Shown: in pieces, positions 8,115 to 16,447 of the stretch
Layout of the letters: every line of letters starts with the position of its first letter
Numbering within the stretch: the stretch's first letter is position 1
From: an uncultured Eubacteriales bacterium
GTDB taxonomy: Bacteria; Bacillota; Clostridia; Oscillospirales; Acutalibacteraceae
NCBI GenBank assembly: GCA_934456435.1
Contig: CAKSHH010000004.1
Coordinates: 62,001-126,000, forward strand
Direction: 5' to 3'
Length of the DNA stretch: 64,000 bases
Made by a program: the position numbers and the translations under genes
The notes under the pieces: model-generated
Databases searched by the model: none
What the model saw: the letters and a program-made list of their open reading frames with translations, nothing else
What the model was told of the DNA's origin: nothing

Positions 8115-10106
8115 TTAGTTCAAATGAATACTGTCGAAAAAGGAGTTTTTGCCTTTGCCGATGAGGGCTGAAATCAGGACGCATATCAGGCAAACTCCGA
8201 CATCGGCGAAAACTGCGAGCCAAACGGGAGCGTAGCCTGCCGCACCGAGGACAAGAACAATAAGCTTTATTGCCAAAGCAAAGATGATGTTGAAATGGAC
8301 AATGTTTATCGTTCTCTTGAAAAGCTTGTGCGCCGGAGCGAGCTTGTCGAGTCTGTCGTTTGTCAGAATGACGTCTGCCGCTTCGCTTGCCGCCTGGGTG
8401 CCGAGTCCCATTGCAACGCCTGCGTCTGCGGAAGCGAGAACAGGTGCGTCGTTGATTCCGTCGCCGACGTATACGACCTTGCCGTACTGGCTCTTGATTT
8501 CCTCAAGATGGCTGAGCTTCTCTTCGGGGAGAAGATTGCAGTAATATTCGTCAAGGTTTATTGCGTTTGCAACCTCGTCGGATGCCTTCTCGTTGTCGCC
8601 CGTGAGCATAATAATGTGCTCAACGCCCTGATCACGAAGCGACTCAACCATATTTTCAACGTCCTTACGCAAGGCGCTTCTGAGCGTGATCGTACCGATT
8701 ATCTTGCCGTCGAGAACCACACATACGTCGCCGTCCGTGTAGTCGGGAGTTTCGACGCCCTCTGTCTCAAGCAGTCGTCTGCCGCCGCAGAGGATACGTT
8801 TTCCGTCAAATACAATGCTTGTTCCGCCGCCGGCAACCTCGCGGAAATCGCTGAGATATTTTTCATCTATCGGGGGAGCCGCCTTGACTATGCTCTTGGC
8901 AATCGGGTGTGACGAATAGTATTCCGCCGCCGCCGCGAGAGTGAGAATCTGCTCCTCGCTGAATCCGCTCATTGAGGTGATTTTGCTGACCTCAAAGGCG
9001 CCCGTTGTCAGCGTGCCCGTCTTGTCAAAAACAAATGCTTTCGCCTTTGCAAAGGCTTCGATGAATACGGAACCCTTGACAATGATTCCGTCCTTTGCCG
9101 CCGCACCGATACCTGTGTAGAATCCGAGCGGAATTGAAATTACGATAGCGCACGGACATGAGGCAACAAGGAAAACAAGCGCTCTCTTGACCCACGACGC
9201 AACGTCTTTAGTTGCGATTGAGCCGATTATTGCCAGCGCAAACGCGACAATGACAACGACCGGTGTGTAATACTTGGCAAATCTTGTAATAAACTTCTGG
9301 ACGTTGCCCTTCTTCTCGGTTGCGTCCTCGACCATTTTTACGATTCTTGAAGCCGTCGAGTTGCCGAAAAGCTCGGTTGTAACAACCGTTACGCTGTCCT
9401 TGCCGTTTATCATACCGCTCTTGACTTCAACGCCCTTGCCGAGAGTTATCGGCAGGCTTTCGCCCGTGATTGCCGAAGCGTCGGCGGTGGAAATTCCGGA
9501 CTCAACGATTCCGTCAATCGGGAAGCGCTCGTAGGGGAGAACGCTGATACGGGAACCGATCGGGACATCGTCCGCGTGCACCTTTTCCGTTGTTCCGTCC
9601 TCGCGGATAATGTGCGCGAAATCCTGCTGAATCTTTGCAACGGAGTCTATTGCCTTGCGGCTGTTTTCGACCGCTCTGTCCTCAAGCATCTCTCCGATTC
9701 GGTAAAGAACCGCAACAAGCGCCGCGTCGCGAAGCTCACCGATACAGCAAGCTGCAACGACGGAGATAAGCATCAGTTCAACTTCCGTAAATCTGCGTGC
9801 CTTGATATCGTCGTATACGGTAAAGAGGAGCGGATATGCCGCCAAAACTACCGCGGCAATACCCAGAATCATTGAAAGAATCGTGCCTGTTTTCAAAAAC
9901 AGGCCTACAATTACGAGAACTACTGAAACACCGAGTAGAATTTTGGAGAGAAGAGTCTCTTCTTTTTCCTCTTCATCGTGACCGCAGCAGCCGCAACCGC
10001 CTCCGCAGCCGTGGCTGTGACCGTGCTCGTGTTCATGCTCGTGTTCCGCTTCACAGCAGCATTCGCACTCGCAGTCATGTTCATGTTCGTGGTTATGTTC
10101 AGACAT
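8115..10106 (-). CDS. P1B-type heavy-metal-transporting ATPase with His/Cys-rich N-terminus
   Basis: A 663-residue metal efflux pump of the plasma membrane, probably for Zn2+/Cd2+/Pb2+. The transport motif C317-P-C319, phosphorylated D361 in DKTGTLT, the TGES actuator loop, the P1B-specific SSHPIAKS, and hinge GDGINDAPVLASADAGVAMG are all present. Instead of a folded HMA domain, the first 50 residues are a low-complexity tail of His-Glu pairs, Cys clusters and Gly, likely to bind metal. About eight membrane segments are expected. It overlaps the ArsR-type regulator by 8 bp and shares its promoter. CPC plus the regulator favours Zn/Cd over Cu. Confidence 0.95.
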   Translation of the reverse strand: MSEHNHEHEHDCECECCCEAEHEHEHEHGHSHGCGGGCGCCGHDEEEKEETLLSKILLGVSVVLVIVGLFLKTGTILSMILGIAAVVLAAYPLLFTVYDDIKARRFTEVELMLISVVAACCIGELRDAALVAVLYRIGEMLEDRAVENSRKAIDSVAKIQQDFAHIIREDGTTEKVHADDVPIGSRISVLPYERFPIDGIVESGISTADASAITGESLPITLGKGVEVKSGMINGKDSVTVVTTELFGNSTASRIVKMVEDATEKKGNVQKFITRFAKYYTPVVVIVAFALAIIGSIATKDVASWVKRALVFLVASCPCAIVISIPLGFYTGIGAAAKDGIIVKGSVFIEAFAKAKAFVFDKTGTLTTGAFEVSKITSMSGFSEEQILTLAAAAEYYSSHPIAKSIVKAAPPIDEKYLSDFREVAGGGTSIVFDGKRILCGGRRLLETEGVETPDYTDGDVCVVLDGKIIGTITLRSALRKDVENMVESLRDQGVEHIIMLTGDNEKASDEVANAINLDEYYCNLLPEEKLSHLEEIKSQYGKVVYVGDGINDAPVLASADAGVAMGLGTQAASEAADVILTNDRLDKLAPAHKLFKRTINIVHFNIIFALAIKLIVLVLGAAGYAPVWLAVFADVGVCLICVLISALIGKGKNSFFDSIHLN

Positions 10107-10470
10107 CGTAAAGTCCTCCTTTGTGCAATATATGTGCTAAACCTGCGCCGAAGATTTCTTCGACGTGTTCGTCATCGAGTGAATAGTAGCTTTCTTTGCC
10201 GTCCTTGCGCGGACGAACCAAGCCTGCGCTCCTGAGAATACGGAGCTGGTGCGAAATTGCGCTCTGTCCCATGTTCAGCTTTTCCGAAAGGTGGTAAACG
10301 CACATTTCGCCGTCCATAAGTGCGGAAATAATGCGGATTCGTGTGCTGTCGCCGAACACCTTAAAAAGCTCGGCAAGGTCATAAAGAACGTCGTCGCTCA
10401 CTTCTTTTTTAGCCATCTTGCGGTGACAATGGTCGTGCGGACAGCTTTCACAATCTATGTTGTCGGTCAT
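10099..10470 (-). CDS. ArsR/SmtB-family metal-responsive repressor
   Basis: A 123-residue winged-helix repressor that should release its own promoter on binding metal. The N-terminus carries a Cys/His cluster (CESCPHDHCH), and helix 3 has MCVYHLSE, the position of the CxCxxC/CVxxL metal site in CadC/ArsR relatives. Recognition helix QSAISHQLRILRSAGLV and the wing RKDGKESYYS are typical. I chose the ATG at 10470 because AGGTGA precedes it; the ATG at 10485 has no Shine-Dalgarno. The C-terminal HILHKGGLYDV gives a further His. It is upstream of, and overlaps, the pump gene it presumably controls. Confidence 0.93.
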   Translation of the reverse strand: MTDNIDCESCPHDHCHRKMAKKEVSDDVLYDLAELFKVFGDSTRIRIISALMDGEMCVYHLSEKLNMGQSAISHQLRILRSAGLVRPRKDGKESYYSLDDEHVEEIFGAGLAHILHKGGLYDV

Positions 10471-10497
10471 CTGTTTCACCTGCATTTCAAATTAACG

Positions 10498-10515
10498 TAT
10501 GAATAATTGTTCATC
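10498..10515. promoter_or_regulatory. Predicted SmtB/ArsR-type operator
   Basis: TATGAA-N6-TTCATC is an imperfect inverted repeat matching the TGAA-N6-TTCA core bound by SmtB/CadC/ZiaR-type sensors. It lies just downstream of the -10 box of the arsR promoter, where binding would block transcription. Confidence 0.75.
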
Positions 10516-10525
10516 TGTTGGTTTT

Positions 10526-10554
10526 ATTATATGCCGCGATATTATTATTGTCAA
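10526..10554 (-). promoter_or_regulatory. Consensus sigma-A promoter of the arsR-ATPase operon
   Basis: Read on the minus strand, TTGACA (10554-10549) and TATAAT (10531-10526) are both perfect and 17 bp apart. Such a strong promoter fits one held off by a repressor. Confidence 0.88.
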
Positions 10555-10654
10555 CACTTTTTTATAAATTTTTTTAATTTTCTTAAAATTGACTTTTTCT
10601 GCGGCGTATGATAACATATTATAAAATAATCGCTTGTTAAAAAGGACGAAATCT

Positions 10655-11206
10655 ATGGCATACGATATTATAAGGTGGATATGCGGAGGAATTTTGTTTG
10701 TAATTCTTCTGGTGATACTGTGCATCGTACTGAAGAAAAAGGGAAAAGGAGCCGTGACGGCGGCTTTCGTTTCTATTATATTGACTGCGGTGGCGTTTGT
10801 TGTGCCGATTGAAAACTATGTTCACACCTTTAAGGACGTTGAGGATATTTTTGCATACAAGCATCACGAAGAGCTGTTGACCTATTTCCAATGTGATGAC
10901 GGCGTGGTTTGCATTGCAGGCAGACCCGATGGTAGCAATATCAACTATTACTTTGAGAAAAAGGACGGCAAACTGCAAATTCCTTTTTCGCTCACGGACG
11001 ACACCCAGCGCCGCTCAAGCAAATACGGCGTTTATATGATAAAGAATTTTGAAAATCAGACAATGGTTTTTACTCAGGTCAGCGATTCCGAATATGACGG
11101 AGCGAAATTTAAAGACGGCGGAATGGGATATTACTATATGGTAATAGACGGATTCTTTATCCCGTCCAAGCTTTCCGTTTCGGGTGAAAAGGTAACCCTT
11201 GTGTAA
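10655..11206 (+). CDS. Small membrane protein of unknown function
   Basis: I do not recognise this 183-residue protein. It has two membrane segments near the N-terminus (about residues 5-26 and 34-54), then about 125 soluble residues with scattered aromatic and charged positions (YYFEKKDGK, GMGYYYMVIDGFF). The ATG at 10655 is preferred to the in-frame TTG at 10634 because AAAGGA lies about 10 bp upstream of it. It ends 11 bp before glyA and is probably cotranscribed with it. No motif suggests an activity. Confidence 0.7.
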   Translation: MAYDIIRWICGGILFVILLVILCIVLKKKGKGAVTAAFVSIILTAVAFVVPIENYVHTFKDVEDIFAYKHHEELLTYFQCDDGVVCIAGRPDGSNINYYFEKKDGKLQIPFSLTDDTQRRSSKYGVYMIKNFENQTMVFTQVSDSEYDGAKFKDGGMGYYYMVIDGFFIPSKLSVSGEKVTLV

Positions 11207-11217
11207 GGAGGATCAAT

Positions 11218-12459
11218 ATGAATTTTTTTGACGAACTGAAAAATTACGACGCGGAGGTTGCCGCCGCCTGCCACTCCGAGCTGGAGCGTCAGCAGCACAA
11301 CATCGAATTGATTGCGTCCGAGAATATTGTCTCCAAAGCGGTGCTTCTTGCCGCAGGCGGAGTGCTCACGAACAAATATGCCGAGGGCTATCCGGGCAAG
11401 CGCTATTACGGCGGATGTCAATGTGTTGATGTCGTGGAGGAAATTGCGCGTAACCGTGCCAAAAAGCTTTTCGGAGCGGAGCACGTCAATGTTCAGCCCC
11501 ACAGCGGAGCGAACGCAAACCTTGCAACGTTCTTCGCCTTGCTTGAGACGGGCGACACGGTTATGGGTATGAACCTTCAGCAGGGCGGACACCTTTCCCA
11601 CGGCTCACCGGTCAACATTTCCGGCAAATATTTCAATATTGTTCCCTACGGGGTGAACAGCGAAACGGAAATGATAGACTACGACGAGATGAGAAGAATC
11701 GCGCTTGAATGTAAGCCGAAGATGATAATTGCAGGCGCAAGTGCCTATTCGAGAATCATTGATTTTGCACGCTGCCGCGAGATAGCCGACGAGGTCGGAG
11801 CTTATCTTATGGTCGATATGGCGCACATTGCCGGTCTTGTTGCGGCGGGACTTCACCCGTCACCCGTTCCTTATGCCGACGTTGTCACCACAACGACACA
11901 CAAAACGCTGAGAGGTCCGCGCGGCGGAATGATTCTTTGCAAAGAGGAATACGCAAAGCAGATAGACAAGGCGGTTTTCCCCGGAACTCAGGGCGGTCCG
12001 CTCATGCATATTATCGCCGCAAAAGCAGTCGCGCTCGGCGAGGCTCTCACTCCCGAATTTAAGGAATATCAGAAGCAGGTCGTCAAAAATGCCGCGGCTC
12101 TCTGCGACGGACTTATCGGCGAGGGCTTTGATATTGTTTCGGGAGGTACGGACAATCATCTGATTCTGCTGAACCTGATAAACAGCGGAATTACGGGCAA
12201 GGAGCTTGAACGCCGTCTTGACGAGGTGCACATCACGGCGAACAAAAACACCGTCCCGAACGATCCGCAGAGCCCGTTTGTTACAAGCGGCGTCCGTCTC
12301 GGCACTCCTGCCGTAACGACGAGGGGCTTTAAAGAGCCTGAGATGATGCAGATTGCAAAGTGGATAAGCGAGGCGGCAAACGACTTTGACGCAAACAAAG
12401 CGAGAATTTCCGATGAGGTTCAGATGCTTTGCGAACGCTTCCCAATATACAATAAATAA
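11218..12459 (+). CDS. glyA: Serine hydroxymethyltransferase
   Basis: A PLP enzyme of 413 residues that interconverts serine and glycine with transfer of the one-carbon unit to tetrahydrofolate in the cytosol. The Schiff-base lysine is K229 in TTTTHKTLRGPRGG. The substrate loop ELIASENIVS, AEGYPGKRYYGG, and QPHSGANANLA are family signatures. AAGGAGG precedes the ATG with 7 bp spacing. Length is normal for bacterial GlyA. The gene upstream is an unrelated small membrane protein 11 bp away. Confidence 0.98.
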   Translation: MNFFDELKNYDAEVAAACHSELERQQHNIELIASENIVSKAVLLAAGGVLTNKYAEGYPGKRYYGGCQCVDVVEEIARNRAKKLFGAEHVNVQPHSGANANLATFFALLETGDTVMGMNLQQGGHLSHGSPVNISGKYFNIVPYGVNSETEMIDYDEMRRIALECKPKMIIAGASAYSRIIDFARCREIADEVGAYLMVDMAHIAGLVAAGLHPSPVPYADVVTTTTHKTLRGPRGGMILCKEEYAKQIDKAVFPGTQGGPLMHIIAAKAVALGEALTPEFKEYQKQVVKNAAALCDGLIGEGFDIVSGGTDNHLILLNLINSGITGKELERRLDEVHITANKNTVPNDPQSPFVTSGVRLGTPAVTTRGFKEPEMMQIAKWISEAANDFDANKARISDEVQMLCERFPIYNK

Positions 12460-12500
12460 AAAAACGGCTGTCACAATTTTGAATTGCGACAGCTTAAATT
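12455..12500. terminator. Bidirectional terminator between glyA and the TRIC gene
   Basis: An imperfect 12-bp stem (12467-12478 with 12482-12493) has a T-run on both sides, the minus-strand run being stronger. It separates two convergent genes. Confidence 0.8.
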
Positions 12501-13151
12501 TTATGTAAGCTTAACTTTCGGTAGATCAAGCTTGAACACCGTGGCAAGGATTCTGACGGCGAAAACTATCAGAACAGAAATGACGGTTGCCAGGCGAATG
12601 TTTACCGCATGAATATACATCAGATGATATGCCGTTCCGCCGAGAATAGAGGCAACGGCATATATTCTTTTTTTGAGCACGAACGGAATTTCCATCAGCA
12701 TCACGTCGCGGATAAGACCGCCGCCGACTCCCGTTACAACGGCGAGACAGACAACCAAAATGCCGTTTACGGTGAAGCCCGATTCGATGGCGACGTTTGC
12801 TCCCATGACGGTGAAAACGCCGAGACCGAGCGCATCAAAAATGTTGTTGATTTCGTCAACCGTTTTTTCGCTTTTGCGGTAAGACTCACGGAAGATGAAA
12901 GCCACAACAAAAACAATGACTGCGGTTACGACAGCCGCGAGGACGTAGCGGTAATCCGAGAACATTCTCGGCGGCAGACAGCCGATGAGAATATCACGGA
13001 CGATTCCTCCTCCGAGCGCCGTCATTGCGCTGAGAACAATAACGCCGAAAATATCAACTTTCTTTTTTATGGCGACCATCGCGCCGGAAATGGCAAAGGC
13101 AACGGTGCCGACCAGTTCAAAAATAAAACGTATCAGCTCTTCAAAATCCAT
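12501..13151 (-). CDS. TRIC-type cation channel family (UPF0126) membrane protein
   Basis: A 216-residue protein with about seven membrane helices in two internal repeats. Each repeat carries a glycine-rich turn followed by a basic pair: ALGGGIVRDILIG in the first and GVGGGLIRDVMLME in the second. This is the signature of the bacterial TRIC (trimeric intracellular cation) channel family, formerly UPF0126. It begins 1 bp after the stop of the metallophosphoesterase gene, with the ribosome binding site inside that gene, so translation is likely coupled. Its transported ion and role here are unknown. Confidence 0.88.
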   Translation of the reverse strand: MDFEELIRFIFELVGTVAFAISGAMVAIKKKVDIFGVIVLSAMTALGGGIVRDILIGCLPPRMFSDYRYVLAAVVTAVIVFVVAFIFRESYRKSEKTVDEINNIFDALGLGVFTVMGANVAIESGFTVNGILVVCLAVVTGVGGGLIRDVMLMEIPFVLKKRIYAVASILGGTAYHLMYIHAVNIRLATVISVLIVFAVRILATVFKLDLPKVKLT

Positions 13152-13152
13152 A

Positions 13153-13854
13153 TTAAACCTCTGCTATAAGATAGTTTGTTTCTTCGCCGATGCACATAGC
13201 GCGCAGCGTCGTGTAAGGAATACCGTTGATAACATTCTCCGCACCGTAGTGGTAATGACCCTGGTAAACGTGCGAAACATTATGCTTGGCGAGAATTGCG
13301 TTTATTTCGTCGGCATTCGAAACTATGTGACGGCTTTCAACGTTTGTGTCAATGTTCTGGTGGGTGAAGACAATCTTTCTTTTGTCTGTATCAAGCTGTT
13401 TTTTGAGCCACTCAAGCTCGGCTTTCGGGACGAAGCTCTTTGTCCAGTCGATATCCTCACGGCCGTACGGTTTACCGTCGGGAGAATAGGAAGCGTCAAG
13501 GAAAATCAGCTTAACTTCGTCGTCCTCAACAGTTGTCGGAGCGACCTTAAAGCCGGATATTTCCGCAAATTCCTCACCGCTGATGATTTCATTGTCGTGA
13601 TTTCCCATGCAATGATATATCGGTATACCGTAAGAATTTATCAGCGAAGAAATCTTTTCAAGGTGACGTATGCTCTCTTCCTTGCCGTTGTGAAAGTGAA
13701 CCAAATCACCGAGACAGACGGCGAGCTGTACGCCCTGATTTTTAAAATCCTCAAAAGCTTTCTTCACCGCGCCGTAAGCATAGCGCGGTTTTCTGTCCTG
13801 CTCCAGCAGGTCAAGATCGCAGTAATGCGTGTCCGTAAATAGTCCGATTTTCAT
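13153..13854 (-). CDS. Calcineurin-like metallophosphoesterase
   Basis: A 233-residue soluble phosphoesterase with all metal-site motifs in order: D-x-H in FTDTHYCDL (residues 7-9), GDLVH, GNHDNE, H in FTHQNIDT, and the closing GHYHYGA. It should hydrolyse a phosphomonoester or phosphodiester using a dinuclear metal centre. The gene sits between the GH25 lysozyme gene (20 bp upstream) and the TRIC channel (1 bp downstream). AGAGGATGG precedes the start. Substrate is not predictable; cell wall or nucleotide substrates are both possible. Confidence 0.88.
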   Translation of the reverse strand: MKIGLFTDTHYCDLDLLEQDRKPRYAYGAVKKAFEDFKNQGVQLAVCLGDLVHFHNGKEESIRHLEKISSLINSYGIPIYHCMGNHDNEIISGEEFAEISGFKVAPTTVEDDEVKLIFLDASYSPDGKPYGREDIDWTKSFVPKAELEWLKKQLDTDKRKIVFTHQNIDTNVESRHIVSNADEINAILAKHNVSHVYQGHYHYGAENVINGIPYTTLRAMCIGEETNYLIAEV

Positions 13855-13874
13855 TGTGTACCCATCCTCTGATT

Positions 13875-16319
13875 TTATTTGATTCCAACCGAATACTTCA
13901 ATATTTCAAGCGCGTCGGCTGAGTTTACCTTTGAATCGCCGTTCCAGTCCGCACTTTTGAGCGTATAGCCCGACAGCGTCCGTGTTCCGACTGTGTGCTG
14001 AAGTACCAGCAGAGCGTCGGTTGAGTTTATCTTTGAATCGGAGTTCGTGTCGCCGATAAGACAGATTGTATAGGGCTCGAACTGCTTGGCGGAAGCCGTT
14101 GCCGAAATTGTCGCGCCTGTTCCGACCTTGTTGCCGTCAGCCAGCGTGCGAACGGTAACATTGACGTTTTCCTGCTGAACATATTTGCTTATGAACTGCG
14201 TCGAGGTCAGACCCGGATCGTTACGCAGATAAACTTCCTTTTTGCTCTCGTTATAGGAAAGATTCGTTCCCGTTTTAAACTTGAACACAGGCACAACGGG
14301 AGTCGGCGCTGCCGTGAAGCCGTTGAGTCCGTTTGCTTTGATGTAGGACGGATAGTCATAATAGCAGGTGTTCATATCGCAGGGGTAATTGATTCCTGCC
14401 GGATCGCCTGTTTCGCTGTACTGCCACATTCCGTAAGCGCCGTTGTATGTACAGCTTGAATTGTATTCGGCAATCCAAAACTGGAAATCGGAAAGCTCGG
14501 AAGCGTAAAGCTCATCGCGCGCAAAATATTTGTTGCAATAGATTCCGACATAGTAGCCTGCGGCGGAAAGCTTGTCGCAGAAAGCCCTCGCAACGTCGGT
14601 GCACTCCTGTTGGGTGAGATCCATTTGATCTTCCGTTTCAAGGTCGTAGTATATCGGCATTTCCATCTTGCAGTTGTCCTGTTCAAGCAGGTCGAGAACG
14701 AAGTCGGCTTCCGCGCGAGCTTCGCTCACCGTTGTTGCCGCGCTGAAATAGTAACAGCCGACGGGGATGCCGACAGCCTTGGCATTCTTATAATATGAAG
14801 AAAAGCTTGAATCGGGCATCATTTTTTTGCTCGACGTGTAGGTGTAACCTATTCTCAGTATGACAGCGTCAAGGTTATCCGCCATTCGTGACCACGAATT
14901 GACGGTGTTCCAGTATGAAATGTCAACAACGTCCCAGTTGACCTCGTCGAGGTCGGAGGAACCCGAACCGGAGGTCTTGACCGAAAAGCTCTTTTGCAGG
15001 AGAACAACGTTGGACTGTTCCGTGTCACTTGCAACAATTTTATAGGTGTATGATCCTTCTTTGAGCTTTGAAAATGTCAGCAGATAATCAACATTGGCTA
15101 TGTTGTAGCTTTTGCTGCCGGGCTGAGCCGTGTACTCAAAGCCGACAGTGCCGTCGGAACGGTAAGCTCCGATAACCACCTTTGTGATGCTGTAATCTGA
15201 CGTGACAATACCTGTGACGGAGAATCCCTCACCGGGAGACAGAATCATCGGGTAGTTCTCACCGCTGATTTTGAGGCTGCTTTCGGCAGAGCCCGACGTT
15301 ACGGTGAATGTTTTTTGGAGCAGAACCACGCCGCTGACTTCCGTGTCGCTTGCGGTTATTTTGTAAGTATATGTGCCTGCGCGGAGCTTGGAAAACGGCA
15401 GGCTGTAATCAACGCTGTTAATGTTAAAGGATTTGGACTGAGGTGCGGCGGAGTATTCAAAACCGACAGTACCGTCGGAACGGTAAGCACCGATAACCAC
15501 CTTTGTTATGTTGTAGTTCGAGGAAATAATACCCTTGACGGAGTAGCCCTCGCCCTGTGTCATAGTTGTCGGATAGTTTTCGCCGCTGATTTTAAGGGTG
15601 TTTTCGGCAGAGCCCGACGCCACGGTGAATGTCTTTTGGAGCAGAACCACGCCGCTGATTTCCGTGTCGCTTGCGGTTATTTTGTAAGTATATGTGCCTG
15701 CGCGGAGCTTGGAAAACGGCAGGCTGTAATCAACGCTGTTAATGTTAAAGGATTTGGACTGAGGTGCGGCGGAGTATTCAAAACCGACAGTACCGTCGGA
15801 ACGGTAAGCACCGATAACCACCTTTGTTATGTTGTAGTTCGAGGAAATAATACCCTTGACGGAGTAGCCCTCACCCTGTGTCATAGTTGTCGGATAGTTT
15901 TCACCCGTGAGCTTAAGGGTGTTTACGGCGGCTGCTGACCTGACGGTAAATGTCTTTTGCAAAAGCACAACGTTTGAGTTTCGCTCGTCGGAGGCTACTA
16001 TTTTATATGTATAGCTTCCGATGCCGAGCTTGGAAAAGGACAGGAGATAGTCAACATTGTTTATGTCATATCTTTTTTCTCCCGGCAGTCCCGTGTATTC
16101 AAACTCCGCTTTGCCGCTCGAATTGTAGGCACCGATGACTACCTTGGTAATGTCGTAGTCGGAGGTAATAATTCCTCTTGCGACAAAGGGATCGCCCTGT
16201 TTCAGCGTCGTCGGATATGTCGCACCGCTCAGGGTGAGCGAAGCCGCAAAAGAGGGTACGGAAAAACCGACCGCAATAATTACTGCAATCAATAAAATTG
16301 ACAAAATTCGTTTTTTCAT
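13875..16319 (-). CDS. Secreted GH25 lysozyme with four Ig-like repeats and a dockerin domain
   Basis: The 814-residue protein starts with a signal peptide (about 1-25, ending PSFA). Four tandem repeats of about 107 residues follow (about 27-453), each opening with a GENYPTT-like motif and ending VVLLQKTF. A glycoside hydrolase family 25 domain spans about 459-665: DISYW near 461 and the catalytic D-x-E in YYDLETEDQ near 556; it should cut the muramyl-glucosaminyl bond of peptidoglycan. The C-terminus (about 750-814) is a type I dockerin with two Ca-loop segments, GDTNSDSKINSTDAL and DWNGDSKVNSADALEI. AAGGAGTG precedes the ATG. Repeats 2 and 3 are almost identical. Confidence 0.94.
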   Translation of the reverse strand: MKKRILSILLIAVIIAVGFSVPSFAASLTLSGATYPTTLKQGDPFVARGIITSDYDITKVVIGAYNSSGKAEFEYTGLPGEKRYDINNVDYLLSFSKLGIGSYTYKIVASDERNSNVVLLQKTFTVRSAAAVNTLKLTGENYPTTMTQGEGYSVKGIISSNYNITKVVIGAYRSDGTVGFEYSAAPQSKSFNINSVDYSLPFSKLRAGTYTYKITASDTEISGVVLLQKTFTVASGSAENTLKISGENYPTTMTQGEGYSVKGIISSNYNITKVVIGAYRSDGTVGFEYSAAPQSKSFNINSVDYSLPFSKLRAGTYTYKITASDTEVSGVVLLQKTFTVTSGSAESSLKISGENYPMILSPGEGFSVTGIVTSDYSITKVVIGAYRSDGTVGFEYTAQPGSKSYNIANVDYLLTFSKLKEGSYTYKIVASDTEQSNVVLLQKSFSVKTSGSGSSDLDEVNWDVVDISYWNTVNSWSRMADNLDAVILRIGYTYTSSKKMMPDSSFSSYYKNAKAVGIPVGCYYFSAATTVSEARAEADFVLDLLEQDNCKMEMPIYYDLETEDQMDLTQQECTDVARAFCDKLSAAGYYVGIYCNKYFARDELYASELSDFQFWIAEYNSSCTYNGAYGMWQYSETGDPAGINYPCDMNTCYYDYPSYIKANGLNGFTAAPTPVVPVFKFKTGTNLSYNESKKEVYLRNDPGLTSTQFISKYVQQENVNVTVRTLADGNKVGTGATISATASAKQFEPYTICLIGDTNSDSKINSTDALLVLQHTVGTRTLSGYTLKSADWNGDSKVNSADALEILKYSVGIK
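14960..16245 (-). repeat. Four tandem about 321-bp coding repeats in the GH25 gene
   Basis: The repeat unit is 321 bp (107 codons), measured from matching positions 15321 and 15642. The two central units (about 15281-15601 and 15602-15922) differ at only a few bases, while the outer two have diverged, which suggests a recent internal duplication or conversion. Confidence 0.92.
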
Positions 16320-16389
16320 TATTACACTCCTTTCGGCAAAATATTGCCCTGACCGATATATTATAACATAAGCGGTGGAATATGTATAC

Positions 16390-16418
16390 TTGAAAAAGGT
16401 AGAAAAATTTGGTATAAT
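16390..16418 (+). promoter_or_regulatory. Sigma-A promoter of tcdA
   Basis: TTGAAA (16390-16395) and TATAAT (16413-16418) are 17 bp apart. The -10 box ends 29 bp before the ATG. A weaker promoter for the divergent GH25 operon (minus-strand TATAAT about 16361-16366) is also plausible in this gap. Confidence 0.8.
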
Positions 16419-16447
16419 TTAGAAAATTTGAGAAAAAGAGGACAGTC

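Noticed and set aside
15315..15938. 207-codon plus-strand frame with an internal repeat
   Set aside because: The repeat is the reverse reading of the tandem coding repeats in the GH25 gene; the minus-strand reading has signal peptide, GH25 and dockerin.
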